In this document: positions 1-8,332 of the stretch, in pieces
Layout of the letters: each line of letters opens with the position of its first letter
How positions within the stretch are numbered: position 1 is the first letter of the stretch
DNA from: Mycobacterium asiaticum
Lineage (GTDB): Bacteria > Actinomycetota > Actinomycetes > Mycobacteriales > Mycobacteriaceae
Length of the DNA: 64,000 nucleotides
Assembly: GCF_001673315.1 (NCBI RefSeq)
Contig: NZ_LZLQ01000121.1
Location: 1 to 64,000, forward strand
Reading direction: 5' to 3'
The notes under the pieces: generated by a model
What the model saw: only the letters and a program-made list of their open reading frames with translations
What the model was told of the DNA's origin: nothing
The model's database searches: none
Position numbers and translations under genes: made by a program

Positions 1-628
1 AGCCCAGTTTGACGCCCCGCCCGTAGCCCCGGACCACGACTCCCTCCACGCGGTGCGGGCGGCCCAGGGCTTCGCTGGCCGCACCCATGTCGCCGGCATC
101 CACGCAGGACCGGATATAGGTGGAGGAAAACGTCACGGTCTCGTTGCTGTGGTGCTCGGACAGCAGCGACATCGACTCGACAGCGAACCCGAACCGCTCC
201 CCCGCCCGCCGCAGGGTCTCGACGTTGCCACCCGCCTTCTTGCCGAAGGTGAAGTTCTCCCCCACCACGACCTCGACCACGTGCAGGTTCTCCACCAGCA
301 GCTCGTGCACGTAGCGCTCGGGCGTGAGCTTCATGAAGTCGGGGGTGAACGGCATCACCAGGAAGACGTCGATGCCCAGTTCCTCGACCAGTTCGGCGCG
401 GCGCGTGAGCGTAGTCAGCTGCGCCGGGTGACTGCCCGGGTACACGACCTCCATCGGGTGGGGGTCGAATGTCATCAGCACCGACGGGACATCACGGGCT
501 CGGGCCGCTTTCACCGCGTGCGCGATCAGCTCGGCATGGCCCCGGTGCACGCCGTCGAAAACCCCAATGGTCAACACGCATCTGCCCCAGTCCGTGGGGA
601 TCTCGTCCTGACCGCGCCACCGCTGCAC
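1..628 (-). CDS. ribF: Bifunctional riboflavin kinase / FAD synthetase RibF (N-terminal part only)
   Basis: RibF phosphorylates riboflavin to FMN and adenylates FMN to FAD in the cytosol. The window holds the first 209 codons and the gene runs off the left edge. Reading leftward from a GTG at 628, the protein begins VQRWRGQDEIPTDWG, then has the nucleotidyl-transferase signature IGVFDGVHRGHAEL and the adenylation-domain stretch VGENFTFGKKAGGN. The last visible residues, RVEGVVVRGYGRGVKLG, open the C-terminal riboflavin-kinase domain. The start agrees with the M. tuberculosis protein. It is divergent from the DtxR-type regulator at 729, sharing a 100-bp intergenic region that holds the palindromic operator. 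Confidence 0.93.
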   Translation of the reverse strand, partial: MQRWRGQDEIPTDWGRCVLTIGVFDGVHRGHAELIAHAVKAARARDVPSVLMTFDPHPMEVVYPGSHPAQLTTLTRRAELVEELGIDVFLVMPFTPDFMKLTPERYVHELLVENLHVVEVVVGENFTFGKKAGGNVETLRRAGERFGFAVESMSLLSEHHSNETVTFSSTYIRSCVDAGDMGAASEALGRPHRVEGVVVRGYGRGVKLG

Positions 629-699
629 GACCGCAAGCCTACGACGTGATCGGTTGCGGCAAATCTCGTGGCGGGCAACCCGCCCGGCGGGACGCAAAT

Positions 700-718
700 T
701 TAGGCGTGCGTTGCCTAA
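700..718. promoter_or_regulatory. DtxR/MntR-type palindromic operator
   Basis: A 19-bp inverted repeat, TTAGGC-N7-GCCTAA, lies 10 bp upstream of the GTG of the DtxR-family regulator. Its length and its TTAGG/CCTAA ends match the general DtxR/IdeR operator layout. Position suggests metal-dependent autorepression, possibly with an effect on divergent ribF. The palindrome is seen directly; the regulator that binds it is inferred. Confidence 0.7.
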
Positions 719-728
719 GATTTGTGTC

Positions 729-1433
729 GTGAGGGCTGACGAAGAGCCTGGCGGGCTCACCGCGGTCGCCCAGGACTACCTGAAGGTCATCTGGACGGTC
801 CAGGAGTGGTCTTCGGACGGGGCTCCGCAGAAGGTGAGCACCAAACTGCTGGCCGAGAAGCTGGGTGTGTCCGCCAGCACCGCTTCGGAATCCATCCGCA
901 AACTCGCCGAGCAGGGCCTGGTCGATCACGAGAAGTACGGGGCGGTGACCCTGACCGAGTCGGGTCGGCGAGCGGCGCTGGCGATGGTGCGTCGGCACCG
1001 GCTGCTGGAAACGTTCCTGGTCAACGAGCTGGGCTACGGCTGGGACGAGGTGCATGACGAAGCCGAGATTCTCGAGCACGCGGTGTCGGATCGGCTGATG
1101 GCCCGCATTGACGCCAAGCTCGGATTCCCGCAGCGCGACCCGCACGGTGACCCGATCCCGGCTCCCGACGGCCAGGTGCCGACGCCGCCGGCCAGGCAGT
1201 TGTGGGTGTGCAACGACGGCGACACCGGAAAGGTGGCTCGCATCTCCGACGCCGACCCGGAGATGTTGCGGTATTTCGACAGCGTCGGCATCAGCCTGGA
1301 CTCGCGGCTACGGGTGCTGACCCGTCGCGAATTCGCCGGCATGATCTCGGTCGCGATCCAATCCGACGACGGCGCACCGACCACCGTCGAGTTGGGCAGT
1401 CCGGCGGCCCAGGCGATCTGGGTGGTCGCTTAG
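729..1433 (+). CDS. mntR: DtxR-family manganese-responsive repressor MntR (SirR, Rv2788 type)
   Basis: This is a cytosolic metal-dependent repressor of 234 aa. Domains in order are an N-terminal winged helix (about 10-70, recognition region VSASTASESIRKLAEQGLV), a dimerisation and metal-binding domain (about 70-140), and a C-terminal SH3/FeoA-like domain. In the metal site, where DtxR has EACRWEH, this protein has EAEILEH. The cysteine is replaced by glutamate, as in manganese-selective MntR. The M. tuberculosis orthologue controls Mn import genes. The GTG at 729 is chosen because it begins the family-conserved VRADEEPG stretch; an in-frame ATG at 654 would run through the operator. The 3' end overlaps convergent ltp1 by 4 bp. 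Confidence 0.92.
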   Translation: MRADEEPGGLTAVAQDYLKVIWTVQEWSSDGAPQKVSTKLLAEKLGVSASTASESIRKLAEQGLVDHEKYGAVTLTESGRRAALAMVRRHRLLETFLVNELGYGWDEVHDEAEILEHAVSDRLMARIDAKLGFPQRDPHGDPIPAPDGQVPTPPARQLWVCNDGDTGKVARISDADPEMLRYFDSVGISLDSRLRVLTRREFAGMISVAIQSDDGAPTTVELGSPAAQAIWVVA

Positions 1434-2629
1434 CGGTCGGCGCGCTGGTAGGCGGTGACGACGGCGGCACCGCCCAGACCGATGTTGTGTTGCAGCGCAG
1501 CCGTCACGTTGTCGACCTGACGCTTGTCGGCGGTGCCCCGCAACTGCCAAGTCAGCTCGGAGCACTGCGCCAGTCCGGTCGCACCCAGCGGGTGCCCTTT
1601 CGAGATGAGGCCCCCGGAGGGGTTCACCACCCAGCGGCCCCCGTAGGTGGTCTGGTCGTCATCGATGAGCTTGGGCGCCTCACCCTCGCCGCACAGGCCC
1701 AGGGCTTCGTAGAGCAACAGCTCGTTGGCGGAGAAGCAGTCATGCAACTCGATCACCTGGAAGTCCTCCGGGCCGAGGCCTGACTGCTGGTAAACACGTT
1801 GTGCCGCTTGCACATTCATGTCGTACCCGATGACGTTGCGGGCACTGCCGTCGAAGGTGGAAGCGAAGTCGGTGGTCATCGCCTGCCCGACGATCTCCAC
1901 AGCCTGCCCGGCCAGGTCGTGCGAGGCCACGTACTCCTCGCTCGCCAGCACCACTGCGGCCGAGCCGTCGGAGGTGGGCGAGCACTGCAGTTTGGTGAGG
2001 GGGTCGGAGATCATCTTGGCGGCCAGAATGTCATCCAGGGTGTATTCCTCCTGGAACTGCGCGTAAGGGTTGTTGACCGAGTGCTTGTGGTTCTTCAGGC
2101 CGATCTTGGCGAAATGCTCGGCGGTGGTGCCGTATTTCTTCATGTGCTCGCGGCCGGCCGCCCCGAACATCCACGGCGCCACCGGGAAAGCGAATTCGTC
2201 TATCGCGGCGAGAGCCTTGATGTGGTTGCCCAACGGCGACTCCCGGTCCTGGGCGCCACCCTGCAGCGCCCCGGGCTGCATCTTTTCGAAGCCAAGCGCC
2301 AGCACGCAGTCGGCCAGGCCGCCGCGGATCGCCTGCGCGGCCAGGTAGAGCGCGGTGGAACCCGTCGAACAGTTGTTGTTGACGTTGACGATCGGAATGC
2401 CCGTCATTCCCAGTTCGTAGAGGGCGCGCTGTCCGGAGGTGGAGTCACCTGAGCAGTAGCCGACGTAGCCCTGCTCGATCTCGGAGTAGTTCACTCCGGC
2501 GTCTTGGAGGGCCTTGGTGCCGGACTCCTTGGCCATCTGCGGGTAGTCCCAGCCTTCGCGACGGCCGGGCTTTTCGAATTTCGTCATGCCGACACCGACG
2601 ACGAAAACTTTGTTGGCTGCTTTTGGCAT
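1430..2629 (-). CDS. ltp1: Thiolase-like lipid-transfer protein Ltp1 (SCP-x type)
   Basis: A 399-aa thiolase-superfamily enzyme of the sterol-carrier-protein-x type, orthologous to Rv2790c Ltp1. Members act in beta-oxidation-like or retro-aldol cleavage of acyl-CoAs, including steroid side chains. The nucleophilic cysteine is C87 in VNNNCSTGS. Further active-site motifs are ELHDCFSANE and the C-terminal SKGHPLGATG. The length is full. The ATG at 2629 has purine-rich sequence upstream. The natural substrate cannot be read from sequence. The 243 bp up to truB hold repeat copy A and two 25-bp direct repeats. Confidence 0.92.
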   Translation of the reverse strand: MPKAANKVFVVGVGMTKFEKPGRREGWDYPQMAKESGTKALQDAGVNYSEIEQGYVGYCSGDSTSGQRALYELGMTGIPIVNVNNNCSTGSTALYLAAQAIRGGLADCVLALGFEKMQPGALQGGAQDRESPLGNHIKALAAIDEFAFPVAPWMFGAAGREHMKKYGTTAEHFAKIGLKNHKHSVNNPYAQFQEEYTLDDILAAKMISDPLTKLQCSPTSDGSAAVVLASEEYVASHDLAGQAVEIVGQAMTTDFASTFDGSARNVIGYDMNVQAAQRVYQQSGLGPEDFQVIELHDCFSANELLLYEALGLCGEGEAPKLIDDDQTTYGGRWVVNPSGGLISKGHPLGATGLAQCSELTWQLRGTADKRQVDNVTAALQHNIGLGGAAVVTAYQRADR

Positions 2630-2731
2630 GACGACTCCTTCTCAGTGTTCTCGAAGGCGGAGAACACCCCGATTCAGTGTGCAGTGCGGCCGCGCGGGGC
2701 CGCAGACCGGGTGCCGTTACAACCTCGCCGG

Positions 2732-2781
2732 AATCTGTTCACCGAGACCTCGCCGCAATCTGCTCACCGAGACTTTCGCCG
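2732..2781. repeat. Two 25-bp direct repeats beside palindrome copy A
   Basis: Two imperfect 25-bp units start at 2732 and 2757; each contains AATCTG(T/C)TCACCGAGAC. They run straight into the left arm of the palindrome at 2777 and share its CCGAGAC core, so they look like decayed extra copies of that arm, as in the better-preserved array at 47769. Confidence 0.6.
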
Positions 2782-2839
2782 AGACTGAAGAATTGCAGGT
2801 CTGCACTCGAACTTTCGCTGCCGATTTTCAGTCTCGGCG
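2777..2839. repeat. Dispersed 3'-end palindrome, copy A
   Basis: Arms are CGCCGAGACTGAAGAATTGC at 2777 and its near reverse complement ending CAGTCTCGGCG at 2839, with 18 of 22 positions pairing. The 19-bp loop contains CACTCGAACTTTC. It lies 34 bp beyond the truB stop on the same transcript. Related copies are at 25856, 47843 and 58499. It may be a 3'-end hairpin, a terminator or a mobile palindromic repeat. Confidence 0.8.
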
Positions 2840-2872
2840 AGGACATTCGAGTTATAGCGGAGGCATAAGGCG

Positions 2873-3760
2873 CTATAGCGTCGCCGGGCGAATGACCACC
2901 ACCGACTTGGTCCGCGCGCCCTCATCCCGCAGCAGCGCGACCACCCGGCCGTCGGCGTCGCTGGCCGCGTAGACGCCGTCGATACCCGCAGACGGCAGTG
3001 CGCGGCCGTTGGCGGCGGCGTCGACCTCCCCGGCGTCCAGGACTCGGCGCGGGAACATCATCAGGCAGGCCTCGTCGAGACTGAGGCTCAGCTGCGGCCG
3101 CTCCGCCAGTTCGTCGAGCACACGCGCCTGACTCAGGTCGAAGCGGCCCACCCGGGTCCGTCGCAGCGACGTCAGGTGGCCGCCCACCGTCAGCGCGTCG
3201 CCGAGGTCACGCGCCAACGCCCGGATGTAGGTGCCCGATGAACAGTCCACCTCCACATCAAGGTCGATCACGTCGGGTCCGCGCCGCACCCGCAGGACGT
3301 CGAAACGGTCGATGCGCACCGGTCGGGCCTGCAGCGCCACGGCCTGGCCTTCGCGCGCCAGCTGGTAGGCCCGACGACCGCCGACCTTGATCGCGCTGAC
3401 AGCCGACGGCACCTGCTGGATCTCGCCGCGCAATCCGGTGATCGCCTCGGCAATGGCCGCGTCGGTGACGTGCTCTGTCGAAACCGATTGCAGCAGTTCA
3501 CCTTCGGCATCCTCGGTGGAAGTCGACTGGCCCAGCCGAATGGTAGCCGAGTAGGACTTGTCGGTGGCGGTCAACAGACCGAGGATTTTGGTGGCCCGTT
3601 CGATACCGATTACCAGCACACCCGTGGCCATCGGGTCCAGCGTCCCCGCGTGACCCACCCGGCGCGTGGCGAAGATGCGGCGGCACCGACCCACCACGTC
3701 GTGACTCGTCATTCCGGCCGGCTTGTCCACGATCACCAGCCCGGGGCCGGTATCGGTCAC
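2873..3760 (-). CDS. truB: tRNA pseudouridine(55) synthase TruB
   Basis: TruB isomerises uridine 55 in the T-loop of elongator tRNAs. The 295-aa protein shows the catalytic motif GHAGTLDPMATGVL with Asp42, the N-terminal VIVDKPAGMTSHDVV, and the SSGTYIRALARDLG motif of the second conserved region. Residues from about 230 form the PUA-like tail of actinobacterial members. The start is GTG at 3760 and overlaps the end of pptT by 4 bp, so the two are probably translationally coupled in a pptH-pptT-truB operon. Confidence 0.96.
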   Translation of the reverse strand: MTDTGPGLVIVDKPAGMTSHDVVGRCRRIFATRRVGHAGTLDPMATGVLVIGIERATKILGLLTATDKSYSATIRLGQSTSTEDAEGELLQSVSTEHVTDAAIAEAITGLRGEIQQVPSAVSAIKVGGRRAYQLAREGQAVALQARPVRIDRFDVLRVRRGPDVIDLDVEVDCSSGTYIRALARDLGDALTVGGHLTSLRRTRVGRFDLSQARVLDELAERPQLSLSLDEACLMMFPRRVLDAGEVDAAANGRALPSAGIDGVYAASDADGRVVALLRDEGARTKSVVVIRPATL

Positions 3761-4437
3761 AGCACGATCGCCGTCAACACCAACCCGCGCTCCACCGACC
3801 AGCGCCCGGACAGCGACGTCAACGGCGGCCCGGTCTTGGTCGCCGGATCGATCAGGATGCGAGAGACGAAACGGCCGGCGGTGGCGGAATCAGACTGAAA
3901 CGTGATGTGCGCGTCCTCGAACCCCAGCCACCGTTTCGTCAGCGGAAACCAGGCCTTGTAGGTAGCTTCCTTGGCGCAGAACAGGATTCGGTCCCAGTTC
4001 AGCCCCTCAGGCATCACGCCGGGCGTCTCCGCGCGCTCGGCGGGCAGGCTGATCGCATCCAGCACCCCATTGGGCAGCACGTCATGCGGTTCGGCGTCGA
4101 TGCCGACCGACCGCACCACCCCGCTGCGTCCGACTACCGCGCCGCGGTAGCCGGTGCAGTGGGTGAGACTGCCGACGATACCGTCCGGCCAGCACGGTTC
4201 GCCCTTGTCGCCCTTGAGAATTGGTGTCGGCGGCACACCCAGCTCGGCGAGCGCGATGCGGGCGCAGTGCCGAACGGTGATGAATTCGCTGCGCCGCTTC
4301 GCCACCGATTTGGCGATCAGCGGCTCCTCCTCGGGCAGCGGGGCCAGCCCCGGCGGGTCCGAGTACACCTCGGCGTAACCCATGGCATCGAGCAGGGTGT
4401 TCGGCAGCAGCGACGACACCAGCATGTGCGGCGTCAC
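3757..4437 (-). CDS. pptT: 4'-phosphopantetheinyl transferase PptT
   Basis: PptT transfers phosphopantetheine from CoA to carrier domains of polyketide synthases, NRPSs and the meromycolate carrier AcpM; in M. tuberculosis it is essential. The 226-aa protein is Sfp-type. Mg-binding residues D114 and E116 are in VGIDAEPHD; E157 and K161 are in FCAKEATYKAWF. The CoA-binding RHCAR and KGDKGEP motifs are present. The start is GTG at 4437, overlapping pptH by 4 bp (GTGA). Overlap with the gene for the opposing hydrolase would tie the doses of the two activities together. Confidence 0.96.
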   Translation of the reverse strand: MTPHMLVSSLLPNTLLDAMGYAEVYSDPPGLAPLPEEEPLIAKSVAKRRSEFITVRHCARIALAELGVPPTPILKGDKGEPCWPDGIVGSLTHCTGYRGAVVGRSGVVRSVGIDAEPHDVLPNGVLDAISLPAERAETPGVMPEGLNWDRILFCAKEATYKAWFPLTKRWLGFEDAHITFQSDSATAGRFVSRILIDPATKTGPPLTSLSGRWSVERGLVLTAIVL

Positions 4438-5402
4438 CGGGACTGCCGCTGCCGCAACCGCTCCCGGAACTGGGTGGCCTGCGCCTTCATTTCCGGGGTG
4501 ATGACGAAGTGACCGCCGAAGTCATTGAGGTAGCCGGGCGCGTACTGCGGGTCCGGCAGCACCTGGCGCAACCAGCTGTATGGCTTGCGGCGCCGCCACT
4601 CTCGCGGGTAACCGACCGAAACCTCTTCGAAGCGGACGTCGTCATACCACGTGGTACGCGGAATGTGCAGGTGTCCGTAGACCGAGCAGACCGCGTTGTA
4701 GCGGGTGTGCCAGTCGGCGGTCTTGGTGGTTCCGCACCACAGCGCGAATTCCGGGTAGAACAACGCATCGCAGGGTTGGCGCACCAGCGGGAAGTGGTTG
4801 ACCAGCACAGTGGGTTGCATCCAGTCCAGCTCTTCCAAGCGGGCCCGGGTCTTGGCTACGCGTTCGCGACACCAGGCGTCGCGGGTCGGATACGGCTCGG
4901 GCGAGAGCAGGAATTCGTCTGTGCACACCACGTTGCGCTCTTTGGCGATGGCCAAGCCCTCGGCTTTGCTGGCCGCGCCGGCCGGCAAATAGCTGTAGTC
5001 ATAGAGCAGGAACATCGGCACGATGGTGGCCGGCCCACCGCGCTCGGTCCACACCGGAAAGGGATGCTCGGGCGTGACGACGCCCATTTCGTCGCACATG
5101 TTGACCAGGTAGTCATAACGCGCGCGACCGAAGATCTGCATCGGATCCCGGGTGGTGGTCCACAGCTCGTGGTTGCCCGGCACCCAGATCACCTTCGCGA
5201 AGCGCTTCCGTAGCAAATCCAGCGCCCAGCGGATCTCGTCGGTGCGTTCGGCGACGTCGCCGCACACGATCAGCCAGTCGTCCGGCGACGAGGGATGCAG
5301 CGACTCGGCGACCGGCTTGTTGCCGAGATGTCCGGTGTGTAGGTCGGAGACCGCCCACAGGGTCGGCTGTCCGCCACCACCGCCCGACTCATGCCCTGCC
5401 AC
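4434..5402 (-). CDS. pptH: Phosphopantetheinyl hydrolase PptH (calcineurin-like metallophosphoesterase)
   Basis: Orthologue of Rv2795c, which removes phosphopantetheine from acyl carrier proteins and so opposes PptT; its loss in M. tuberculosis confers resistance to a PptT inhibitor. The 322-aa protein has all metallophosphoesterase motifs in order: SDLHTGH, CGDVAER, GNHELW, NHFPL and YGHLH. The GTG at 5402 gives VAGHESGGGGGQ, close to the M. tuberculosis N-terminus and length; the frame stays open to 5585 but that would enter the divergent promoter. It overlaps pptT by 4 bp. Confidence 0.93.
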   Translation of the reverse strand: MAGHESGGGGGQPTLWAVSDLHTGHLGNKPVAESLHPSSPDDWLIVCGDVAERTDEIRWALDLLRKRFAKVIWVPGNHELWTTTRDPMQIFGRARYDYLVNMCDEMGVVTPEHPFPVWTERGGPATIVPMFLLYDYSYLPAGAASKAEGLAIAKERNVVCTDEFLLSPEPYPTRDAWCRERVAKTRARLEELDWMQPTVLVNHFPLVRQPCDALFYPEFALWCGTTKTADWHTRYNAVCSVYGHLHIPRTTWYDDVRFEEVSVGYPREWRRRKPYSWLRQVLPDPQYAPGYLNDFGGHFVITPEMKAQATQFRERLRQRQSR

Positions 5403-5502
5403 GACTATCCACCCTAGCGACCGCCCTAACGACCCGCCCCAGCGATTATGAGCTCGATGGTTTCGCTGTGACTGCGCGAACGCTGCTTGTACACTCCCGG
5501 CA

Positions 5503-6111
5503 ATGGGACTGCCGAGAGCAGGGGGTGTCGTGTTTGCCAAGGTACGTCTGGCGGCAGCACTGAGCGCGCTGGTTACCGCGATCATGGTTGGCGTAGCGGG
5601 GTGGCACTACGCGGCGCCGTCCGCTCCCCGCGGCGCCGTCGAATTGCGGTCGACCGCACAACCCATGGAAACCACCATGAAAAGCCCCATCGTGGCCACC
5701 AGCGACCCCAGCCCGTTCGACCCGTGTACCGACATCCCGTACGACGCCGTGCAGCGGCTCGGGCTTGCCTACACGCCTCCGGAACCGCAGGAGGGGTTGC
5801 GTTGCCAGCTCGACGCCGGCAACTACCAGCTCGCGGTGGAGCCGATCATCTGGCGCACCTACGCCCAGACATTGCCCCCCGACGCCATCGAGACCACGAT
5901 CCAGGGCCACCGCGCCGCCCAGTACTGGGTGCTCAAGCCGACCTACCACAACAGCTTCTGGTACATCTCCTGCATGGTCGCCTTCAAGACCAGCTACGGG
6001 CTGATTCAGCAGTCGCTGTTCTACTCCACCGTCTACTCCGAGCCCGATGTCGACTGCCCGTCCACCAATCTGCAGCGCGCCAACGACCTCGCTCCCTTCT
6101 ACAAGTTCTGA
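5503..6111 (+). CDS. Secreted or membrane-anchored DUF3558-like protein (Rv2799 type)
   Basis: A 202-aa protein with one N-terminal hydrophobic segment (about 14-32, VRLAAALSALVTAIMVGVAG) and an exported domain. The stretch PFDPCTDIPYDAVQRLGLAY resembles the conserved start of DUF3558 domains, and later cysteines may form disulfides. No lipobox is seen. Function is unknown. ATG at 5503 follows TGTACACT, a possible -10 element that would give a nearly leaderless mRNA. GTG at 5530 has a purine-rich GGGGG before it and is an alternative start. It lies 22 bp upstream of the hydrolase gene and is probably co-transcribed, as Rv2799-Rv2800 are. Confidence 0.8.
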   Translation: MGLPRAGGVVFAKVRLAAALSALVTAIMVGVAGWHYAAPSAPRGAVELRSTAQPMETTMKSPIVATSDPSPFDPCTDIPYDAVQRLGLAYTPPEPQEGLRCQLDAGNYQLAVEPIIWRTYAQTLPPDAIETTIQGHRAAQYWVLKPTYHNSFWYISCMVAFKTSYGLIQQSLFYSTVYSEPDVDCPSTNLQRANDLAPFYKF

Positions 6112-6133
6112 GCCGATTTCCTAACCTGGGAAT

Positions 6134-7828
6134 GTGAGCATCACTTCCCTGCGACGTGACCAGGCCAAACTGCGTCCGCTGAGCACCGGTGGCAGGATCG
6201 CGCTGGGCGCACTGGGTGCGGCGCTGGGCCTGCCTCGCGCCCGCACCCGTTACACCGTGAACCGCGTCGAGATTCCGATGCGCGACGGCGTACGCCTGGC
6301 GGCCGACCATTACGCTCCGCAGAGCGTCGCCGCCGGGACCCTGCTGGCTCGGGGCCCGTACGGCCGCGGATTTCCGTTCTCGCTGGCCTTCGCCCGTCTG
6401 TACGCGGCCCGCGGCTATCACGTCGTCCTGCAGAGCGTGCGGGGCACCTTCGGGTCGGGCGGCGAGTTCGAGCCGATGGTCAACGAAGCCGCCGACGGCG
6501 CCGACACGGTGGAGTGGCTGCGGCAGCAGCCGTGGTTTACCGGGAGCTTCGCCACGATTGGGGTGTCCTACCTGGGCTTCACCCAGTGGGCGCTGCTCGA
6601 TGATCCGCCGCCCGAGCTGGCCGCCGCGGTGATCACGGTGGGGCCGCACGATTTTCAGGAATCGGTATGGGGCACCGGGACGTTCTCGGTCAATGACTTC
6701 CTCGGCTGGAGCGAAATGGTTTCCCGGCAGGAGGACCGCAGGCGCATCCGGGCCGTGATCCGCCGAATTCGCGCTCCACGGAAAGTTGCGCGGGCGGTCG
6801 CCGAGGTGCCCTTGGGCAGGTCGACGAGGAAACTGCTCGGAACGGGCGCGCCGTGGTTCGAATCGTGGATGGAACACGACGAACCCACCGATCCGTTCTG
6901 GGACAGAATGCGATTCCCGGCCGCACTGGACCGGGTCTCGGTCCCGGTGCTGCTGCTGTCGGGCTGGCAGGACATCTTCCTGCGCCAAACCATGCAGCAA
7001 TATCGGCATCTGCGCGACCGGGATGTCGACGTCGCGCTGACCATGGGTCCCTGGACGCACATCCAGATGCTGACCAAGGGCCTGGCGATGTGCGTGCGGG
7101 AAACCCTGGATTGGCTGGACACCCACCTGGGCGACGCACCGGCGGCAAGACGCCCTACCCGGGTGCACGTCTTCGTCACCGGCCAGGGTTGGCGCCACCT
7201 GCCGGACTGGCCGCCGCCCACCATTGAGCGGTCGTTGTACCTGCAACCCTTCGGTCATCTGGGTGACAATCCGCCCGAGCTCAACACACGGCCGGCGAAT
7301 TTCCGCTACGACCCCGCACATCCGACGCCCAGCACGGGCGGCCCGCTGCTGTCGCCCAAAGGGGGCTACCGCGACGACACCCAGCTGGCGCTGCGCGATG
7401 ACGTCCTCAGCTTCACCGGAGCCGCCCTGGACGACGACCTCTACGTGTACGGCAGCCCCGTGCTCGAGCTGTCGCACAGTTCGGACAATCCTCACGCCGA
7501 TCTGTTTGTCCGGGTCAGCGAGGTCGACGCGAAGGGCCGGTCACGAAATGTGAGCGACGGTTACCGCCGCCTCGGCCACGGCGAGCGCGACGTGCGCATC
7601 GAACTGGACCCGATCGCGCACCGGTTCGAGGCGGGCTCACGCATCCGAGTCCTGATCGCCGGCAGTTGGTTCCCCCGCTATGCCCGCAACCTGGGCACCG
7701 GAGAACCGTTGCTGACCGGACGCGAGTCGCGGCCCGCCACCCATTCGGTGCATTTCGGGGATTCCAGGCTGCTGCTGCCGCAAGGTTCAGCCGACGGCGT
7801 CGCGGACCCGGGCGGCGATGTCGGCTAG
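6134..7828 (+). CDS. CocE/NonD-family serine hydrolase (Rv2800 type)
   Basis: A 564-aa X-Pro dipeptidyl-peptidase/CocE-like hydrolase. The alpha/beta-hydrolase domain has the nucleophile elbow TIGVSYLGF with Ser145, the oxyanion region LLARGPYGRG and GYHVVLQSVRGTFGSGGEF. The catalytic Asp is probably in the LLSGWQDIF region and the His in MGPWTHIQ. The C-terminal jelly-roll domain (about 340-550) is complete, including LRVLIAGSWFPRYARNLG-like residues. The substrate may be an ester or amide and is not known. The GTG start is at 6134. Its last 42 bp overlap the convergent DUF1802 gene. Confidence 0.88.
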   Translation: MSITSLRRDQAKLRPLSTGGRIALGALGAALGLPRARTRYTVNRVEIPMRDGVRLAADHYAPQSVAAGTLLARGPYGRGFPFSLAFARLYAARGYHVVLQSVRGTFGSGGEFEPMVNEAADGADTVEWLRQQPWFTGSFATIGVSYLGFTQWALLDDPPPELAAAVITVGPHDFQESVWGTGTFSVNDFLGWSEMVSRQEDRRRIRAVIRRIRAPRKVARAVAEVPLGRSTRKLLGTGAPWFESWMEHDEPTDPFWDRMRFPAALDRVSVPVLLLSGWQDIFLRQTMQQYRHLRDRDVDVALTMGPWTHIQMLTKGLAMCVRETLDWLDTHLGDAPAARRPTRVHVFVTGQGWRHLPDWPPPTIERSLYLQPFGHLGDNPPELNTRPANFRYDPAHPTPSTGGPLLSPKGGYRDDTQLALRDDVLSFTGAALDDDLYVYGSPVLELSHSSDNPHADLFVRVSEVDAKGRSRNVSDGYRRLGHGERDVRIELDPIAHRFEAGSRIRVLIAGSWFPRYARNLGTGEPLLTGRESRPATHSVHFGDSRLLLPQGSADGVADPGGDVG

Positions 7829-8332
7829 TGCGGCGTCGTCGTGCACCGGCTGCGCAATGGGTGCGTCGACGGGCAGCTGAACCCAACTGGTGCAGCCCGC
7901 GTAGGCCGGGGTGCGCTCTAGCCGCACCGGTTCGGTGAGTGGGGCCGCGGAGACCACCAACACGGCCAGTTTGTGTTTGGGCCGAAAGTCGATGCGGTCC
8001 GCGCGCACCGATTCGTCGGTCCAGATGTGCAGATCCGCAAGCTGTTTCAGTCCGTCTATCCGGTTGACCGGCACGGCGGCAACGACTTTCGCCGCGGCTC
8101 GCACCGTGACATGGTGCTCGGTGCTGTCGCTAGCCGCAGGGGCCAGCAGGTCCCGATGCTCGGGCCGGACCCGCTGCGCATGGCTGTGCGCGGTCGTCGG
8201 GAACAGCAGGAAATCTCGGGCCGCCACCTGGAAACGCTTTTCACCGATGCCGCCCTTGCGCAGCAGGATGGTCTGGCGCCCGTCGAGGAGGGCGTGCACG
8301 GCCGCGCTCCATTCCTTGAGGGCAGGTTTCAC
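7787..8332 (-). CDS. DUF1802 family protein
   Basis: A 181-aa cytosolic protein of unknown function. It begins MKPALKEWSAAVHALLDGRQ and continues TILLRKGGIGEK, the conserved start of DUF1802, followed by FLLFPTTAHSHAQRVRPEHR. No catalytic motif is evident. The GTG at 8332 overlaps the upstream DUF2277 gene by 4 bp, so the two form a two-gene unit. The 3' end overlaps the CocE-type hydrolase gene by 42 bp in antisense. In M. tuberculosis this position is occupied by a long accessory region. Confidence 0.8.
   Translation of the reverse strand: MKPALKEWSAAVHALLDGRQTILLRKGGIGEKRFQVAARDFLLFPTTAHSHAQRVRPEHRDLLAPAASDSTEHHVTVRAAAKVVAAVPVNRIDGLKQLADLHIWTDESVRADRIDFRPKHKLAVLVVSAAPLTEPVRLERTPAYAGCTSWVQLPVDAPIAQPVHDDAALADIAARVRDAVG

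Noticed and set aside
5984..7495. A 500-codon minus-strand frame opposite the CocE-type hydrolase.
   Set aside because: Antisense shadow with low-complexity Arg/Gly/His composition; the hydrolase motifs on the other strand are clear.
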